This document shows positions 43,111-55,542 of a stretch of DNA of 64,000 bases, one piece after another. Source of the DNA: Viola odorata. Its lineage: Eukaryota > Streptophyta > Magnoliopsida > Malpighiales > Violaceae. A program made the position numbers and the translations under genes. The stretch is taken from NCBI GenBank assembly GCA_963691705.1, contig OY829541.1, forward strand, positions 32,376,719 through 32,440,718. The letters run 5' to 3'. Positions within the stretch are counted from its first letter, which is position 1. Every line of letters starts with the position of its first letter. The notes beneath the pieces are model-generated. The model did not search any database and was not told where the DNA came from. It worked only from the letters and a program-made list of their open reading frames with translations.

Positions 43111-43925
43111 GACCTTCGAATAATACAAACAATCGAAGAGACAAAGCAAGCACAGGCCGGGGACAACTCAATTCGAGAAATCTCGAAGAAAACTTTCCCT
43201 AGTAAACTCGAGTAAAAAAGCCCAAGGCCAACTCGAGAAATCTCAAAGCCACATTCCCCTGTGAACACAAGTAAAAAGGCCCAAGGCTGACTCGAGGAAT
43301 CTCAAAGCAAGCATCCTTAGTAAGGACACGAGAAGAAAAGAGCCCCAAGCCAACTCAAGTAGTGGGTCACAAAAAGAACAGCGACGACACTCCCCCAATG
43401 AAGACTCAAGAAAAGGGCCCCTGGCCGAAAGAAGAGCACCCCCAGCAAGGATCCCAGAGCTCACACACTCTATCCAGAAAGCATCCCCAGCAAAAAGCGA
43501 GAGAGCTCGCACCCCTCGCCCTCATCAGGGCCAATCAAGAAAACATCACTCATCAAATGCCTTCCAACTCTCCAGCAAAGCAATCTTTTCCCAAAACAAA
43601 CTCCTTTCCGGACTTTTCATGTCCTTTCATTCTTTTTCGTAAAAGTCCCATCGATTATTAGAACGCCCATGCATGTGCATCTTCATTCGAAGTCCATTCA
43701 CTCGGATTGACATTGCGAACTGTAAATTATGTATCATGTTAGTAGCATCTTTATGAGCGTAAACACTTAGCCTTGTTTCAGAGCGTAAGTGCAAACACTA
43801 GTATCAGGTGAGGGTTGCTTATGGCTGCAAATTGTGGGAAAGTCTTGTCCTTGGGGTCGTTACCTCCTGAGCAGGACGCAGACGCATTCTAGTTTCGTAC
43901 CAAGGCCGCTGGCGATAGCTTTCTT

Positions 43926-45045
43926 CTCCTCCCAGAGTGACATCATAGTTTAAGTCTTCAGCATTAGCATCTACTCCTCCCAGAGTGACCTTAGTTTAGC
44001 TTCCTCATGTCACGTCTTCTCCTACGGGAATTGACGTTGTCTTACTTTTCAGCATTAGCATCTCCTCCTCCCAGAGTGACCTTAGTTTAGCTTCCTCATG
44101 TCGCGTCTTCTCCTACGGGAATTGACATTGTCTTACTTTGTAGCATTAGCATCTCCTCCTCCCAGAGTGACAGCATAGCATCTTCTCCTCCCAGAGTGAC
44201 CTTAGTTTAGTTTCCGCATTTCGCGTCTTCTCCTACGGGAATTGACGTAATTTGCATTCCAGCATAGCATTCTTCTCCTCCCAGAGTGACAGCACTTAGT
44301 TTTCAGCCTTAGCATTCTTCTCCTCCCAGAGTGACATCATTTAGATTTCAGCCTAGCGTTTCTTCTCCTCCCAGAGTGACCTTAGTCTAATTTCCGCATC
44401 TCGCGCCTTTTCCTACGGGAATCGACGTTGTTTAAGTTTTCAGCACTAGCATTCTTCTCCTCCCAGAGTGACAGCGTTTAGTTTCCAGCGTAGCATTTCT
44501 GCTCCTCCCAGAGTGAGATCATAGGTTTAGTTTTCAGCATCAAGCATTTCTTCTCCTCTCAGAGTGATAGCATAGCGTAGTTCTACCTTTTTCAACCTTA
44601 GCATTTCTTCCCCTCCCAGAGTGACATCCTTCACATAATTCTACATTTCTGCATAATTATTTTCCTCCTCCTGGAGTGACATCATTAGGACAAATCATTC
44701 ATACTTCTGCGAATCGCGCATTATCCTTCTGAAGCAACGTTAGTCACATGTCAAGCGATTATCCCCCAGTGGAGCCGTTATTTATGTTTTCGTAAAACTA
44801 CCTTCGATTTTTGGTAGATTAGTTGTCATTTACATTCTCTGCAAATTATGTTTCTCTCGATACCCGAATGGATCTAAGCTTATATCTTTGCAGGATCAAC
44901 AACCTATCTCCTCCCAGAGCGACAGCAATCACCTCCTCCCAGAGCGACAGCAAGCACCTTGTATCCCTAGTGACAACATCAATCAATCTCCTCCTCCCAG
45001 AGCGACATCAATCAAACTGCCTCCTCCCAGAGCGACATCATCACT
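43926..45045. repeat. Array of the ctcctcccagagtgac motif (about 17 copies)
   Basis: ctcctcccagagtgac (later copies agagcgac) recurs about every 30-100 bp, with interleaved copies of cttctcctacgggaattgacg near 44015, 44105, 44225 and 44405. Tandem arrays in the 3' UTR are known in Ogre-type elements. This is not a CRISPR: the spacers are themselves related and the genome is eukaryotic. Confidence 0.88.
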
Positions 45046-45137
45046 GTAAGCTTGAGGTAAGACCTGCGGTGTCGCCAAAATTCAGATACGTAGGGGCAAC
45101 TGTCTTTACTGCTTATCAAATACTTCGATAAGACAGT

Positions 45138-45151
45138 AAAGAGGGGGCAAC
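45138..45151 (+). other. Polypurine tract of element D
   Basis: aaagagggggcaac immediately before the 3' LTR start TGTTGATACCCG. Confidence 0.75.
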
Positions 45152-48100
45152 TGTTGATACCCGAATTTTGACGCCATTTTTAATTAATTTTAGCATTTTT
45201 GTTATTTAGTTAATTTACTGGCATTTTCAGTTGATTTACAGTCATTAGCATTTTTAAGTGTCTCCTCGCATTTTAGCATCATCGTTAGCATCGTCAGCTT
45301 TCGAAACCGCATTTTTAATTTTTCGTCACGTATTTTCATTATTATTATCATTATTTTCTTTAGCCTTAAAAATCACATTTTTAACTATCCGGCAGTCGTT
45401 TGCTAGTTTTTTCTTCGTTTTAGGTCATCACATGAATTTTAGGATTTTTAGTATTTTAGCGCATTTTTAGTATTTTTATTATTTTATTATTATTCTCATT
45501 CGAGCTTTTATTGGACCCGAGTAAGTTCGCTTGGACAATAGCTTGACTTCAAAATGTTTTCAATCAACTATTTGCTAGTTTTTGTTTCCGCTCGCAACGG
45601 TCTACAGCGTTTTGTGTAATTTTCGGCGTAACGTCTTTATTTTTCCGTTCAAACGTTTCACGTTTTTGAACGCGAAAATAAACACGTTAAACGAAAACTT
45701 CTTGTCATTCGCTGTAGACAGTTAAATCCGTCATATTTTTCTCTGCGCGCTGGTACCTTCGGCTCGAAAAGTCGGAACGTTTGTTGGCAGGAACCGGCTC
45801 GAGGCCATTTAAATCAGATAAAAGGCCATTTAATCATGGCCATTGATCTGGTCAACCAAGGAAAGTCAACCAGATCAATGGCCCTTGAATTAATGTGCAT
45901 GGTGCACATGCACAGTGCACGCACAAGCAAGGCAGCGAAGTCCTCGCCCGAGTCACCTGCTCCCATCGCGTCCTAGCTCCCTATCCCTCCGCCATCATCA
46001 CGGCTAGTCCCCCTAGCTCCTCCACGCGGAACTCCCTCGTCCGGCCACCACGCGTTTGCAGCCTATAAATACGAGGCTCTCCTACGGTTCAAAGGGTCCG
46101 AATTTTGCAAGAAAAACAGCACTGCTCCCTCCCCATTTTCCGGTCCAATTCACGTACACTTGAACCCCATTCCTTGTGCTCAATCCTTTCCACTCTCGGC
46201 AAGCACTGTAAGTTCCTTTCTTTCTCTCTCACTCATTGTTTCTTTCTTTAATTTTTGTTCTTGCCTTAGATGATCATTTAATTGCTTAAATGTGTTCCAA
46301 TTGCTTGAGTTTTAAGTTAATTTCATCACACTAGCATTGATTGAATTGTTTAAACGCGTGAGGTATTTATTTGCTAATTAAACGGATTAATGCGCATTAT
46401 TGTTCTTGTTGCAATCGTCACTGTTTTTGTTGCCATTTCCTTGCTGTGACTGCACGGCTGCACTGGTGGAGGGGAGAGGTCTCATTCGGGCCAAGAACCA
46501 AGCGACTTGGTCGCCTGGTTCGACACCTCCGTCACCGGCAGTGGCGCCGGTGGCGAGAGGTTGAAGATGATGACTTGGGCCATTTGGCCCTTCGCGCAAA
46601 ATGAAAGAAAGGTAATGGGCTTGGCCCATCACCATTTAAATTAATTTCCTTGGGCCAGGAATTGTTCCTGGCCCATTTCTCCAAATTTTAAGCTGGGCCC
46701 AGCCCATTTATATTTTTCTGAGTCTTCGATTCGTTATTTTTTACGTAAAATGCTCACATGCTTCGTATAATTATTATTCATGATATGTACTATTTTTCCT
46801 ATATGTTATACCCGAATTGTTTAGTTCACTTTTTTGTAAAATATTTCGTATGCTTATTCTTGCATCAAATTGTTTATTGAATTATTTTTATACGTGAATG
46901 GCTCATTTCTTATCGTGATATTTATTTTCATGTTATTTAACTCCAGTCATTTATATTTAGCAATTTAAATTCAGTCATTTATTTTACCGCCTACATGGTC
47001 GGTCGCATTTTAATTTTCGTAAATATTCAACTGCTTTAATTTTTCGCAAACTGCTAGAAATCCTTCCGCAAATTATCAACTGTTTAATTTTCCGCACTTT
47101 ACTTATTCGCACTTTAATTTTTCACAATTTACTTTCGGTAATTTAAATTCAATATACCGCCTACATGGTCGGTCGCATTTTAATTTTCGTAAATATTCAA
47201 CTGCTTTAATTTTCCGCAAACTGTTGGAAGTCCTTCCGCAAATTATCAACTGTTTAATTTTCCGCACTTTACTTTTCAGCACTTTAAATTTTCCGCAATT
47301 TACATCCGGCAATTTAAATTCAGTAATTCAATATACCGCCTATATGGTCGGTCGCATTTCAATTCTCGTAAATATTCAACCGCTTGAATTTTTTTTGCAA
47401 ACTGCTGGAAATTCTTCCGCAAACATCAACTGTTTACTTTGTGCAAAATATCAATTGTTTTATTTTCTGCAAATATCCCACTGCTTATTTCTGCATTATC
47501 AACCTGTATTATTTTTTGCATATCATCAACTATTTTAATTCCCTGTAAATCGTCAACTACATTTAATTTTTTTGCACTTATCAAAACAGCATTTCATTTT
47601 CATATGCGGAAAATCAATCATTTTTCGTATGCAATCAAAACAACATTTCATTTTCGTATGCGTAAAATCAATCATTTTTCGCATGCAATCAACACAACAT
47701 TTAAATTCTCGTATGCTTAAAATCAATCATTTTTTCGCATACAATCAACCCAGCATTTAAATTCTCATATGCTTAAAATAAATCATTTTTCGCATGCAAT
47801 CAACTCAGCATTTCATTTTCGTATGCGTAAAATCAATCATTTTTCGCATGCAATCAGCACGGCATTTAATTTTCGTATACGTCAAATCCATCATTTTTCT
47901 TACAGTCAATCATCATTTAAATTTTCGCACTCATAAAATTGCCTATTTATTTCTCAAGCTATCACTAACACTCTCATTTTGTAGGTTTTAAATTCAAGCT
48001 TCGCTCGCAAGTACGCCTTTCATTCCTTTTCATTTATTCAACACTCTTCTGCAAATATCAACTGCACGCATGATATATAGAATTGCTAGAACTAAAATCA

Positions 48101-48794
48101 ACCCACATGAACAACGTGTTTAAAGAGTTGCTTAAAATGCCATGTTCATATGATTTTAAATTCTCGCTTGTATTGACTGCATGTACATGGGGACTTTCGA
48201 TCCCACATCAGTTTTCCACTTCAAAAAATCTATCATTTAAATTTGTACTCTGTTAGCAATCCATGGTAGGATCACGTAGTAAGTAATTTAATCATGCATG
48301 GCCCGATGATGAAATAAGAGGGCGCTCATTCAGTCTTACGGAAAATTCAGTCCCATCACTATGGTCATGAATAATCGATCGGTTAAACGATCAATTGTTC
48401 ACGAACGGTCCCGATTACGGAAAAGACTAAAGTGACGATTCCTCTGAGGGCCCCCTTTTTCAAGACGCATTTTATCAAACACCTTTTTAAACACCTCTCT
48501 CATCAACCGGTAACCATTTTCGGATGTGACTCGGGTGCCTAACACCTTCCCGAGACCATAATATGACCCCGAACCTTTGTCTGGGGTCCAGACCCCTTTT
48601 TTTGTGCCTTTAGTTTTTTTACTTATTATATTTCCTATGCCATACGATTAAGGTTCCCTAAACCTAGCAACTAAATTAGGGTGGCGACTTCATTGCATGT
48701 TGCTAGGTGTCCTTTTACGCTGAGCATCTGAAGGTCTCAAATTTCGTTGCACACTCGTGAATTAGTTTTTTCGTAATTTTCGTGGGGCGCGATA
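45152..48794 (+). repeat. 3' LTR of element D (3643 bp)
   Basis: It starts TGTTGATACCCGAATTTTG and ends GGGGCGCGATA. Bases 45152-45959 have no counterpart in the truncated 5' LTR. It includes a hairpin (45838-45883), a TATA box (46064-46071) and both subrepeat arrays. Confidence 0.92.
45838..45883 (+). promoter_or_regulatory. Hairpin upstream of the LTR D promoter
   Basis: GGCCATTGATCTGGT and ACCAGATCAATGGCC form a 15-bp perfect inverted repeat with a 16-bp loop, about 180 bp upstream of the TATA box. Confidence 0.65.
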
Positions 48795-48975
48795 GTAGGT
48801 ATGAAAGTTCAAGTTTTAAGTGAAGAGAAGAAGCGTGATAGAAGGAAGATATCGGTTGGTTTGAGGGCTAAGGCCGAGACATATAGCGAAAATGAGTCAA
48901 GGGTTGCCGAGGCGAACCCTAGGCGCACGCCACTACACGAAGCACTAAGGCGTGATATAGTGCATGATAGTCAAG
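48795..48975 (+). pseudogene. Second chromovirus relic, gag/protease start, cut by hAT insertion
   Basis: An open stretch (MKVQVLSEEKKRDRRKISVG to about VHDSQ) ends at the hAT target duplication. Removing the hAT element (48976-56498) and one TAGTCAAG copy joins it to the protease part at 56507. The start lies directly after LTR D, so D or a rearrangement cut the element upstream. Confidence 0.6.
48968..48975. repeat. hAT target site duplication, left (TAGTCAAG)
   Basis: The 8-bp TAGTCAAG is repeated exactly at 56499-56506; 8 bp is the hAT hallmark. Confidence 0.88.
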
Positions 48976-49410
48976 TAAGGGTGTAACCGGTCCGGTTCGA
49001 TCCGATTTTGGGCTTAGAACCGGACTGAACCGAAAATGTCCAGTTTTGATGGGCCTGGAACCGGACTGAACCAGACAGTTCGGTCGAGTTTGGGTTTTTT
49101 TTTAATATAATTAATTAAAAAATATATTATATAAAAATATTCAATAAAAAACAAACCAGTTTTTCTTTAGTCTCATAATCGCTTCAAAATAAATAAGGTA
49201 CATGCTTTGTCACACTGAGTTTCTAGCAAATGCACTGACTAAATGAAAGCATTTATAGAAATAAAGTCTCAATTTCCATGGCACTTTGAATCATACCCGA
49301 TAAACAAACAAGATTGCTGTGGAAAGGAGTTACCAAATGAACTTATTCTAACACATCAATCAACAACAGCAAAACTTAAGAACAACCATAACATCATTAA
49401 CCAACAACCT

Positions 49411-49991
49411 TGATAACAATACACTTAACGCCAAGGGCATTTTCATCTTATACCACACGTTCGGGGTAGAAAGTTGTTGTCCCTACTGCTCAGACAACAT
49501 CGAGGATATCGCCTCTCTCCATGCGATCAGCATTGGGATGGTCGACATTAGCGAGGGGGTCCTACACATCACTTTATCATGACATGCGGCATTATCCCAT
49601 CCCAGGCCAAACATGGCATCCCATGAGGAGCATAGGCGTTGCCTTGTCTAGGTAACACCTACCCCCATATACATATCTAACGCGGCGATAGAGCATCGCT
49701 GACGGGGAATGTCAACCGCCCGACAGGCCCGTTAGCGCCCTTTATGGCTAAGCTCCCCAGAAAACACTCTACTTTTCGCCTATAAATACCCCCACAATTA
49801 AGGGAGAAAGTAAGCCTAAGATTGCTGGCAAAAGCTCTGTTATTTTCACCACCCTTACTAACTTAAGCATCGGAGTGTTTACGCCGGAGACCCCCTCCGG
49901 TGCTTTGCAGGTACACCGGACAGCCAAGGATAGCAAACCCTAGGAGTCATTTTCCCCTCCTACCCTTCAACGAAGAGTCTGAATCTTATCA
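49411..49991 (+). repeat. 5' LTR of element E
   Basis: TGATAACAATACACTTAACG to GAATCTTATCA; TATA box TATAAATA at 49781-49788; stem-loop CCGGAG/CTCCGG at 49884-49900. Confidence 0.9.
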
Positions 49992-49994
49992 AAT

Positions 49995-50013
49995 TGGTGC
50001 TTTCATTGAGAGC
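49995..50013 (+). other. Primer binding site of element E
   Basis: TGGTGCTTTCATTGAGAGC, one base different from the site in element C. Confidence 0.75.
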
Positions 50014-50077
50014 TTTGGTTTTATTAAGTGAGCGTCCTTAATAGCCAAGCTCTGTTTTTCTTGAAAATTGGAGGATT

Positions 50078-50236
50078 ATGGCTTCTGACCCAGATCCCAC
50101 GCTATCCCAGTCTTCTAGCCTTCCGTTTTCTACTCGTAGGGGACTTTTCCCTTTCGCCACTTCTGATACTTTTACCACGGTACAAGAAAGGCATAAACCC
50201 CACACCAAGAAAAAGGAATTATCTAGGCAGGATTAA
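50078..50236 (+). pseudogene. gag leader fragment of element E (52 codons)
   Basis: MASDPDPTLSQSSSLPFSTR is homologous to the gag start of element C, followed by GLFPFATSDTF and then TAA at 50234-50236. The rest of gag and all of pol are missing. It supports the ATG choice in C. Confidence 0.65.
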
Positions 50237-51022
50237 GCCTATGTTCTCACAGTAGTGTTATTATTGAAGCATGGATTAAGAGACGAAAACTATAGAGGAA
50301 CATCTTAAAGTAGACTAGCCTATAGTTACCCCACAATGGATCGTGAAGTCGCATGTCACCCTCGGGAACGGTAGGGACACATCCAGGAGGAAAAGTAATA
50401 CCGTTTCCTCTAATTCGGCATTTAAAATCGCCTCACATGAGAAAATACTGGGTGTTTGTGCGATTTCTGGATCCACAGGTCTCTAGAGGGACCGCCTGGT
50501 TCTAGTTATAACCATAGTAAACTAATGAACAGAAAATCTAAAAGGATGAAGTGATACCTTGGAAGGAAGGATTCACAGGCGAGCCGACAGAGGGTGGCGG
50601 ACGAGCAAGAAGTTCTTCTAGAGAAAGCAAAGAGAAGAGAAGAGAGAAAAATTAAAACGAGGGCAAAAAGTGTTAGAAAGAGAAAATGGTCCCTTCTTAA
50701 AGGACTAAGTGCCACCGTATTAATTAAACTACCAGTCGTGCGAGGACGCGTGTAAAGGAAGTTGGCCACGTGGAATCATATTCAAGGGTTAAAAATAAGC
50801 AGTTATTTGCCACAACTTACCAAGTGGCGGTTAATGTTGACCAAGTCAAAACAGTCGCAGAACGATTGACTCAGCGAGGCTAACGTCTTTGTGTTAGCCC
50901 TCAACAAAATGAAAATGCTGACAAGAGAACATGGTGGCAAAAGAAAGAAAAATAGAGAACATCAGTTTATTCATTAAAAATCCATACGGCATCTACAGTG
51001 CACCTAACGCCATGGCACTAAT

Positions 51023-51425
51023 CCTCATCAGGCCAGTATATGTCATAGTAGAAGACGTCGTCTTCATCTGAGAGCAGCAGACCTCCGTTGAAAGGGGGAA
51101 AAGGCTAGTCAACTCTCTTCTCTTGACCTAACAGTGCCGAACCCGGCCCTTTTGCAGCATAAGAATCCGTCACTTCAGAACCAGCGTCACGAGAAGAGTC
51201 TTTTGCTGAAAAATGATTAACATGAGAAAATGATTCATCACCCTTCCGCGCAGGGGCCACAGAGAAAGCAAAAGGTGTGTTAACCGTTTTAGAAACCTTC
51301 CTCTTCGACCTTTTGCGACCTTTACGGCGAGGGAATCGCCTTTTCAGACATGAAGGAGAAGGAGGATCATCAGAATCCGGGGAAATTGGAGGAGTAAGTA
51401 GAGGCTCGCACTCATCAATCTCCAT
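51023..51425 (-). pseudogene. Antisense ORF 2 of element E, unknown basic protein
   Basis: ATG at 51425 starts MEIDECEPLLTPPISPDSDD, followed by a very basic stretch (KRRFPRRKGRKRSKRKV) that looks like a nuclear or nucleic-acid-binding signal. A Ser/Ala-rich part follows, then TAG at 51103-51105. The phase continues with an acidic tail (LLLSDEDDVFYYDIYWPDED) to a stop near 51023, suggesting one nonsense mutation in an otherwise intact gene of about 134 codons. A weak minus-strand TATA-like CTATTTAATGG lies about 75 bp upstream. Family unknown. Confidence 0.5.
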
Positions 51426-51927
51426 ATAGTACGAATTGAAACAATCCGAGAAGAGAAATAAGAAGAAGAAGGTGAATAGGAAAAAGAAAAGAAAACTCCA
51501 TTAAATAGCTGAGGCAAAGAGATACTCTGATCACTTCGCGTGTCCCTTGAAAGTAATAAATACGCCTGGAGAAGAACAATCATAATTGCAGAGTCTGATC
51601 CGGCATGATCACCTGCTCAAAAAATTACGTCAATCAAAAGGCACCAAAAAACTGCCCAATCACCCACCACTGAGAATGCGGCATAAGGAACGGTTGAGCA
51701 AAACATTTATGACTGATTTTCAGAATACAGGCACTGCAGTACTATATCCCAAGAAAGACTCATTTTCGGTTGGCCTTATAGCAACCGCACCTAACTAGCG
51801 CAGCAAGCAACAGGATATCAAAAGTAGAAGATGGTGCAATAATTGAAACAACATTTTATTTATTTATGGCCTAAACGCCCAAGCGCGTGCACAGGAAATA
51901 TAAAAACAAAGAGGCAACGGCCGGCGG

Positions 51928-52275
51928 TCAAGCATGGGACCCAGCATCATCATCCTCGAGGGCAGTAGGAATCTCCCTTAGAGCATCCGCCACCAAGGTC
52001 AGTTCAGTGGAAGAAACCCTCATGCCCTTCAAGCAGCACGCCAGTAGGTCTTTCTTACGCTGCAGCATAGTGATAGTCACCTTGATGCGGGAGACTGCAG
52101 CGGTCAGCTTAGATACATTCTGTATGGGACTAAAATCCTCCATAGAAGCAACTCCTTGCCTAGACAGTAAATGGGTCATCATCCCCTGAAGCTCCAAGAT
52201 GTCCTCAGAGGTTTTGGTAAGCATGCTCTCTAGGAAACCAATGTCGGCCTCAGTGAGATTCTTCAGGCTGTGCAC
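51928..52275 (-). CDS. Antisense ORF 1 of element E, unknown helical protein (about 115 aa)
   Basis: The minus-strand frame LTEADIGFLESMLTKTSEDI, then LTAAVSRIKVTITMLQRKKD, ends ALEDDDAGSHA. The heptad-like Leu/Ile pattern suggests a coiled coil. The first codon in this phase is GTG at 52275, so the true start or an upstream exon is uncertain; ttgtag before it could be a splice acceptor. A minus-strand TATAAATT at 52379-52372 lies about 100 bp upstream. It may correspond to the coiled-coil part of the antisense gene in C (24067-26400), but I see no direct match. Confidence 0.45.
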   Translation of the reverse strand: MHSLKNLTEADIGFLESMLTKTSEDILELQGMMTHLLSRQGVASMEDFSPIQNVSKLTAAVSRIKVTITMLQRKKDLLACCLKGMRVSSTELTLVADALREIPTALEDDDAGSHA

Positions 52276-52521
52276 CTACAAGATCAGAAAGTTCCTCGTA
52301 AGATCATCCATAGTAAAAATATCAAGGGAAATGTAAAAATGGTTGCGGAAAAGCCAGCGCGATAAAAGGATAATTTATAGGCCCAGAAGAACGGCGGTTG
52401 GAAGAGGCATATTTCTCGGCAAACGAATCATCCCAACACGTGAAAAACTATTGAGTCGGCAAGACTGAAGATGAAGCGGTAGCCCTTGGTGAACACTCGG
52501 GCTCATTTTCGGTTGGGCATA

Positions 52522-53102
52522 TGAAAACAATACACTTAACGCCAAGGGTATTTTTGTCTTATACCACGCGTTAGGGGTAGAAAGTTGTTGTCCCTACCAC
52601 TCAGACAACATCGAGGATATCGCCTCTCTCCATGCGATCAGCATGGGGATGGTCGACATCAGTGAGGGGGTCCCACACGTCACTTTGTCATGACACGCTG
52701 CGTTATCCCATCCCAAGCCAAACATGGCATCCCATGAGGAGCATAGGCGTTGCCTTGTCCAGGTAACGCCTACCCTCATATACATATCTAACGCGGTGAT
52801 AACACATCGCTGACGGGGAATGTCAACCGCCCGACAGGCCCGTTAGCGCCCTGTATGGCCAAGCTCACTAGAAAACACTCTACTTTTCGCCTATTAATAC
52901 CCCCACAATTAAGGGAGAAAGTAAGCCTAAGATTGCTGGCAAAAGCTCTCTTATTTTCACCACCCTTACTAACTTAAGCATCAGAGTGTTTACGCCGGAG
53001 ACCCCCTCCAGCGCTTTGCAGGTACACCGAACAGTCAAGGACAGCAAACCCCAGGAGTCATTTTCCCTTCCTACCCTTCAGCGAAGAGTCTGAATCTTAT
53101 CA
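52522..53102 (+). repeat. 3' LTR of element E
   Basis: TGAAAACAATACACTTAACG to GAATCTTATCA; the TATA box is mutated to TATTAATA and the stem-loop is broken (CTCCAG). Confidence 0.9.
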
Positions 53103-53567
53103 AACCTAATTGTCATTCACCTATTTCGCCAAATTATAAATAAAATCCCGCAACACATTAAGTCACAACTATAATCCAAAAAATATCCAGAGACCCAGTA
53201 ATGAATTTACATCTTCTCAACGGAGAGGACAAGCTCGCCATCAATGTGATCATCAGGTTGTTCTATAATGCAAGACGGATGGTACTACTAGAAAATCATC
53301 CCAGCACCAAGGGATTGTGTCACTCCAGCAAATGGAAGAAAGATGACAAGGTAATCCTAACCAAGTAAATAAAAATGGAAGTTGAATTGTTGCTGAAATC
53401 TAAATAAGAACTTGACTAACCTACAACCATCAATTAAAATCCTTATGAGATAATATCTATCACTGGAGGTGCAAATTTAATGTCCGCAAAGGCTGCCATT
53501 TACAGATGATTAAAATTAATCACAGTCACATGATAAATAACCAATTCATAACTAAAAAAATTAAAAC

Positions 53568-55542
53568 TTAAATATTACCTTTCTCAAGCTCATCAACCTC
53601 TTTGTCCGTCTCTTCATTCTGAGAATGATATTTATAACTTGGTGCTCTCAACCAATCTTCAGTGCAAACCAGCGCCTCTACAATTTTTGCGGACAAAGAG
53701 CTTCGAAAATCATCAAGGATGCAACCACTACAACTAAATGCAGATTCTGATGCGACGGTAGAAGTTTGAATAGCCAACACATCCCATGCTATCAATGAGA
53801 TAGTAGGAAATCGAACACTTTAACCTTTCACCACTCCAAAATCTCAAAAGATTCTGAATTCGGTATCATCTCTTCCTCAAGATAACGATCTAACTCTGTT
53901 TTTTTGTCCTACCTCTCGTTCAACCATTTATTTTCGATACTTGTATTCATAGGCACATGCAGCTAATCCACATTCACCATCAATATCATCATCTAAATCT
54001 AATGAAGAAGCTTCTGCAACACTAACAGAAGAAGCTTCTACAACCGCATTCGGGTTGCCAATCTCCTTTTCATACTCTTCAAATAGTTGAATAAGTTTCC
54101 TTCCAACTTTTTCAACTAACACCACTGCACTGATAAACTCATACATGTTGTTAATCAGATAATTCGCGTAACCCAACTTGTACCTTGGATCTAACACGAC
54201 AACAATAATCAACATCACATTGATTTTTTCTAGATCTCCCCAATATTTGTCACACTTTTTTTTTTCATTTGCAAGGCCATTCCAGCCACCTAAAGATCAA
54301 CATTGTTGCACATTTTTTTCAATCTAAAATCAACCTCACTCACTTTATTCAAACAAATGTTGGATGTTGTGTATTTTGTACCCAAAACACTTAAAGTAAG
54401 TTGGTAGAAACATTTCAAAAATCTAACCATGTTTTTAATATGAACCCAATCTTGTTCCTTGGGAATACCCTTTCTACAATCAAGTTCTTCATCATGACCA
54501 ACTTCACTTGAAAAATTAGAATCCAACCCCGTATATCTATCAAACACAGTTTTTAATTTTAAGGTTGTTTCTAACATCAAGTAAGTCGAGTTCCATCGGG
54601 TGAAGACACAACATAGCTTCACTACCTATCCTTTCTTCCCCAATACATGCTTTGAATTTTTCATATCTATTGGGGGATTGCCTCACGTATCTAACTATAT
54701 TTCGGACTCGAATAATTGAAGGAGTAGCAAGTTTTAGTCCATCGCTAACTACTAGATTCATTATATGTGCAACACACCTCATATGTAGAAACTCCCCACT
54801 CAAAACACTACCCTTCCAATGATTTACTCTTTTTTGCAACTTCCAATTTGAGTCAATATAATGAGTAGTCAGACACAAATAATTAATCTTTTGATTGGAT
54901 GTCCATGTGCCTGTAGTAAGACAACCCTTCCTATAATTAAATGACATGCTACTTTTTAGCTTCAATCTTTCCTCCACAAACATCTCATAACAATCCTTTG
55001 CTACAGTAACTCTTGAAGGCACTATAAACTTCAGTTGCAGTACAGAACAAAAGTGCTTAAAACCTAAACCCTCAACCATTTTAAAAGGTTTTTCATCAAC
55101 AATAATAATGTATGTCAATGCCTTCCTACACATGTTCTGATCAAATTTTCATGTAGCTAACACACTCTCATTACTCCGATTGAAAGTTAACAGAGATTGA
55201 CCCGGTGACACATCACTATTGACTCTAGATGATTTGAAAAATGGCCCTTTCTCACACTTAAACAAGTGCTTCCTAATTGTAGTTGTGCCAGCACTACTAG
55301 GATCATACTTATACTCATTTTTTCTGAAAAAATTACATCGTACCTTTGTTTCGTTATTAAGAGTCGTAAATTCCGTGACATGATCCCACACGAATGACCT
55401 TTGTTTTCTTTTTCTTTTGCTCAGTTGCTTGTGCCTCTTGACTGCCTTGCACTCCATCTGCCCCCACAGTTGGTTGTGGTTGTATCTGACTTTGTTGCGT
55501 AGATGAAGTCTCAGTATATGCTTGCACTCCATTTACCTCCAC
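53568..55542 (-). pseudogene. hAT transposase (RICESLEEPER-like, BED zinc finger)
   Basis: The family cuts and pastes hAT DNA. Reading from 55542 (MEVNGVQAYTETSSTQ), a frameshift near 55410 leads to a BED-finger region (SFVWDHVTEFTTLNNETKVR, then RKHLFKC) in which the second Cys of the C-x2-C pair is lost (CNFF). The catalytic region follows (LTTGTWTSNQKINYLCLTTHYIDSNWKL without its end, HMRCVAHIMNLVV, CCVFTRWNSTYLMLETTL), then LDPRYKLGYANYL and the dimerisation domain (STVASESAFSCSGCILDDFR, SLSAKIVEALVCTEDWLR). Several frameshifts and stops split it into five pieces, so it is inactive. Confidence 0.88.

Larger units (their letters stand above)
26756..48794 (+). mobile_element. Element D: Ogre-type (Tat lineage) giant Ty3/gypsy LTR retrotransposon, 5' LTR truncated
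   Basis: Plus-strand order: truncated 5' LTR, Arg-type PBS, ORF1, gag, protease, intron, RT/RNase H, integrase, repeat-rich 3' UTR, polypurine tract, full 3' LTR of 3643 bp. The extra ORF before gag, the PBS TGGCGACTCCGCTGGGGA, the intron between PR and RT, and the very long LTR starting TGTTGATACCCG together mark an Ogre element. The first 808 bp or so of the 5' LTR are lost at the junction with element C, so no target duplication can be tested. All genes are broken. Confidence 0.92.
49411..53102 (+). mobile_element. Element E: short Retand-like LTR element with antisense ORFs
   Basis: LTRs at 49411-49991 and 52522-53102 (581 bp each) with the target duplication AACCT at 49406-49410 and 53103-53107. 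The LTR ends, R/U5 hairpin, PBS and gag start are those of element C. No protease, RT or integrase remains. The interior instead holds two minus-strand ORFs. It is non-autonomous. The LTRs show clearly more differences than those of A or B. Confidence 0.9.

Noticed and set aside
43926..45045. CRISPR-like regularly repeated motif
   Set aside because: The genome is a plant's, the intervening sequences are related to each other, and there are no cas genes.
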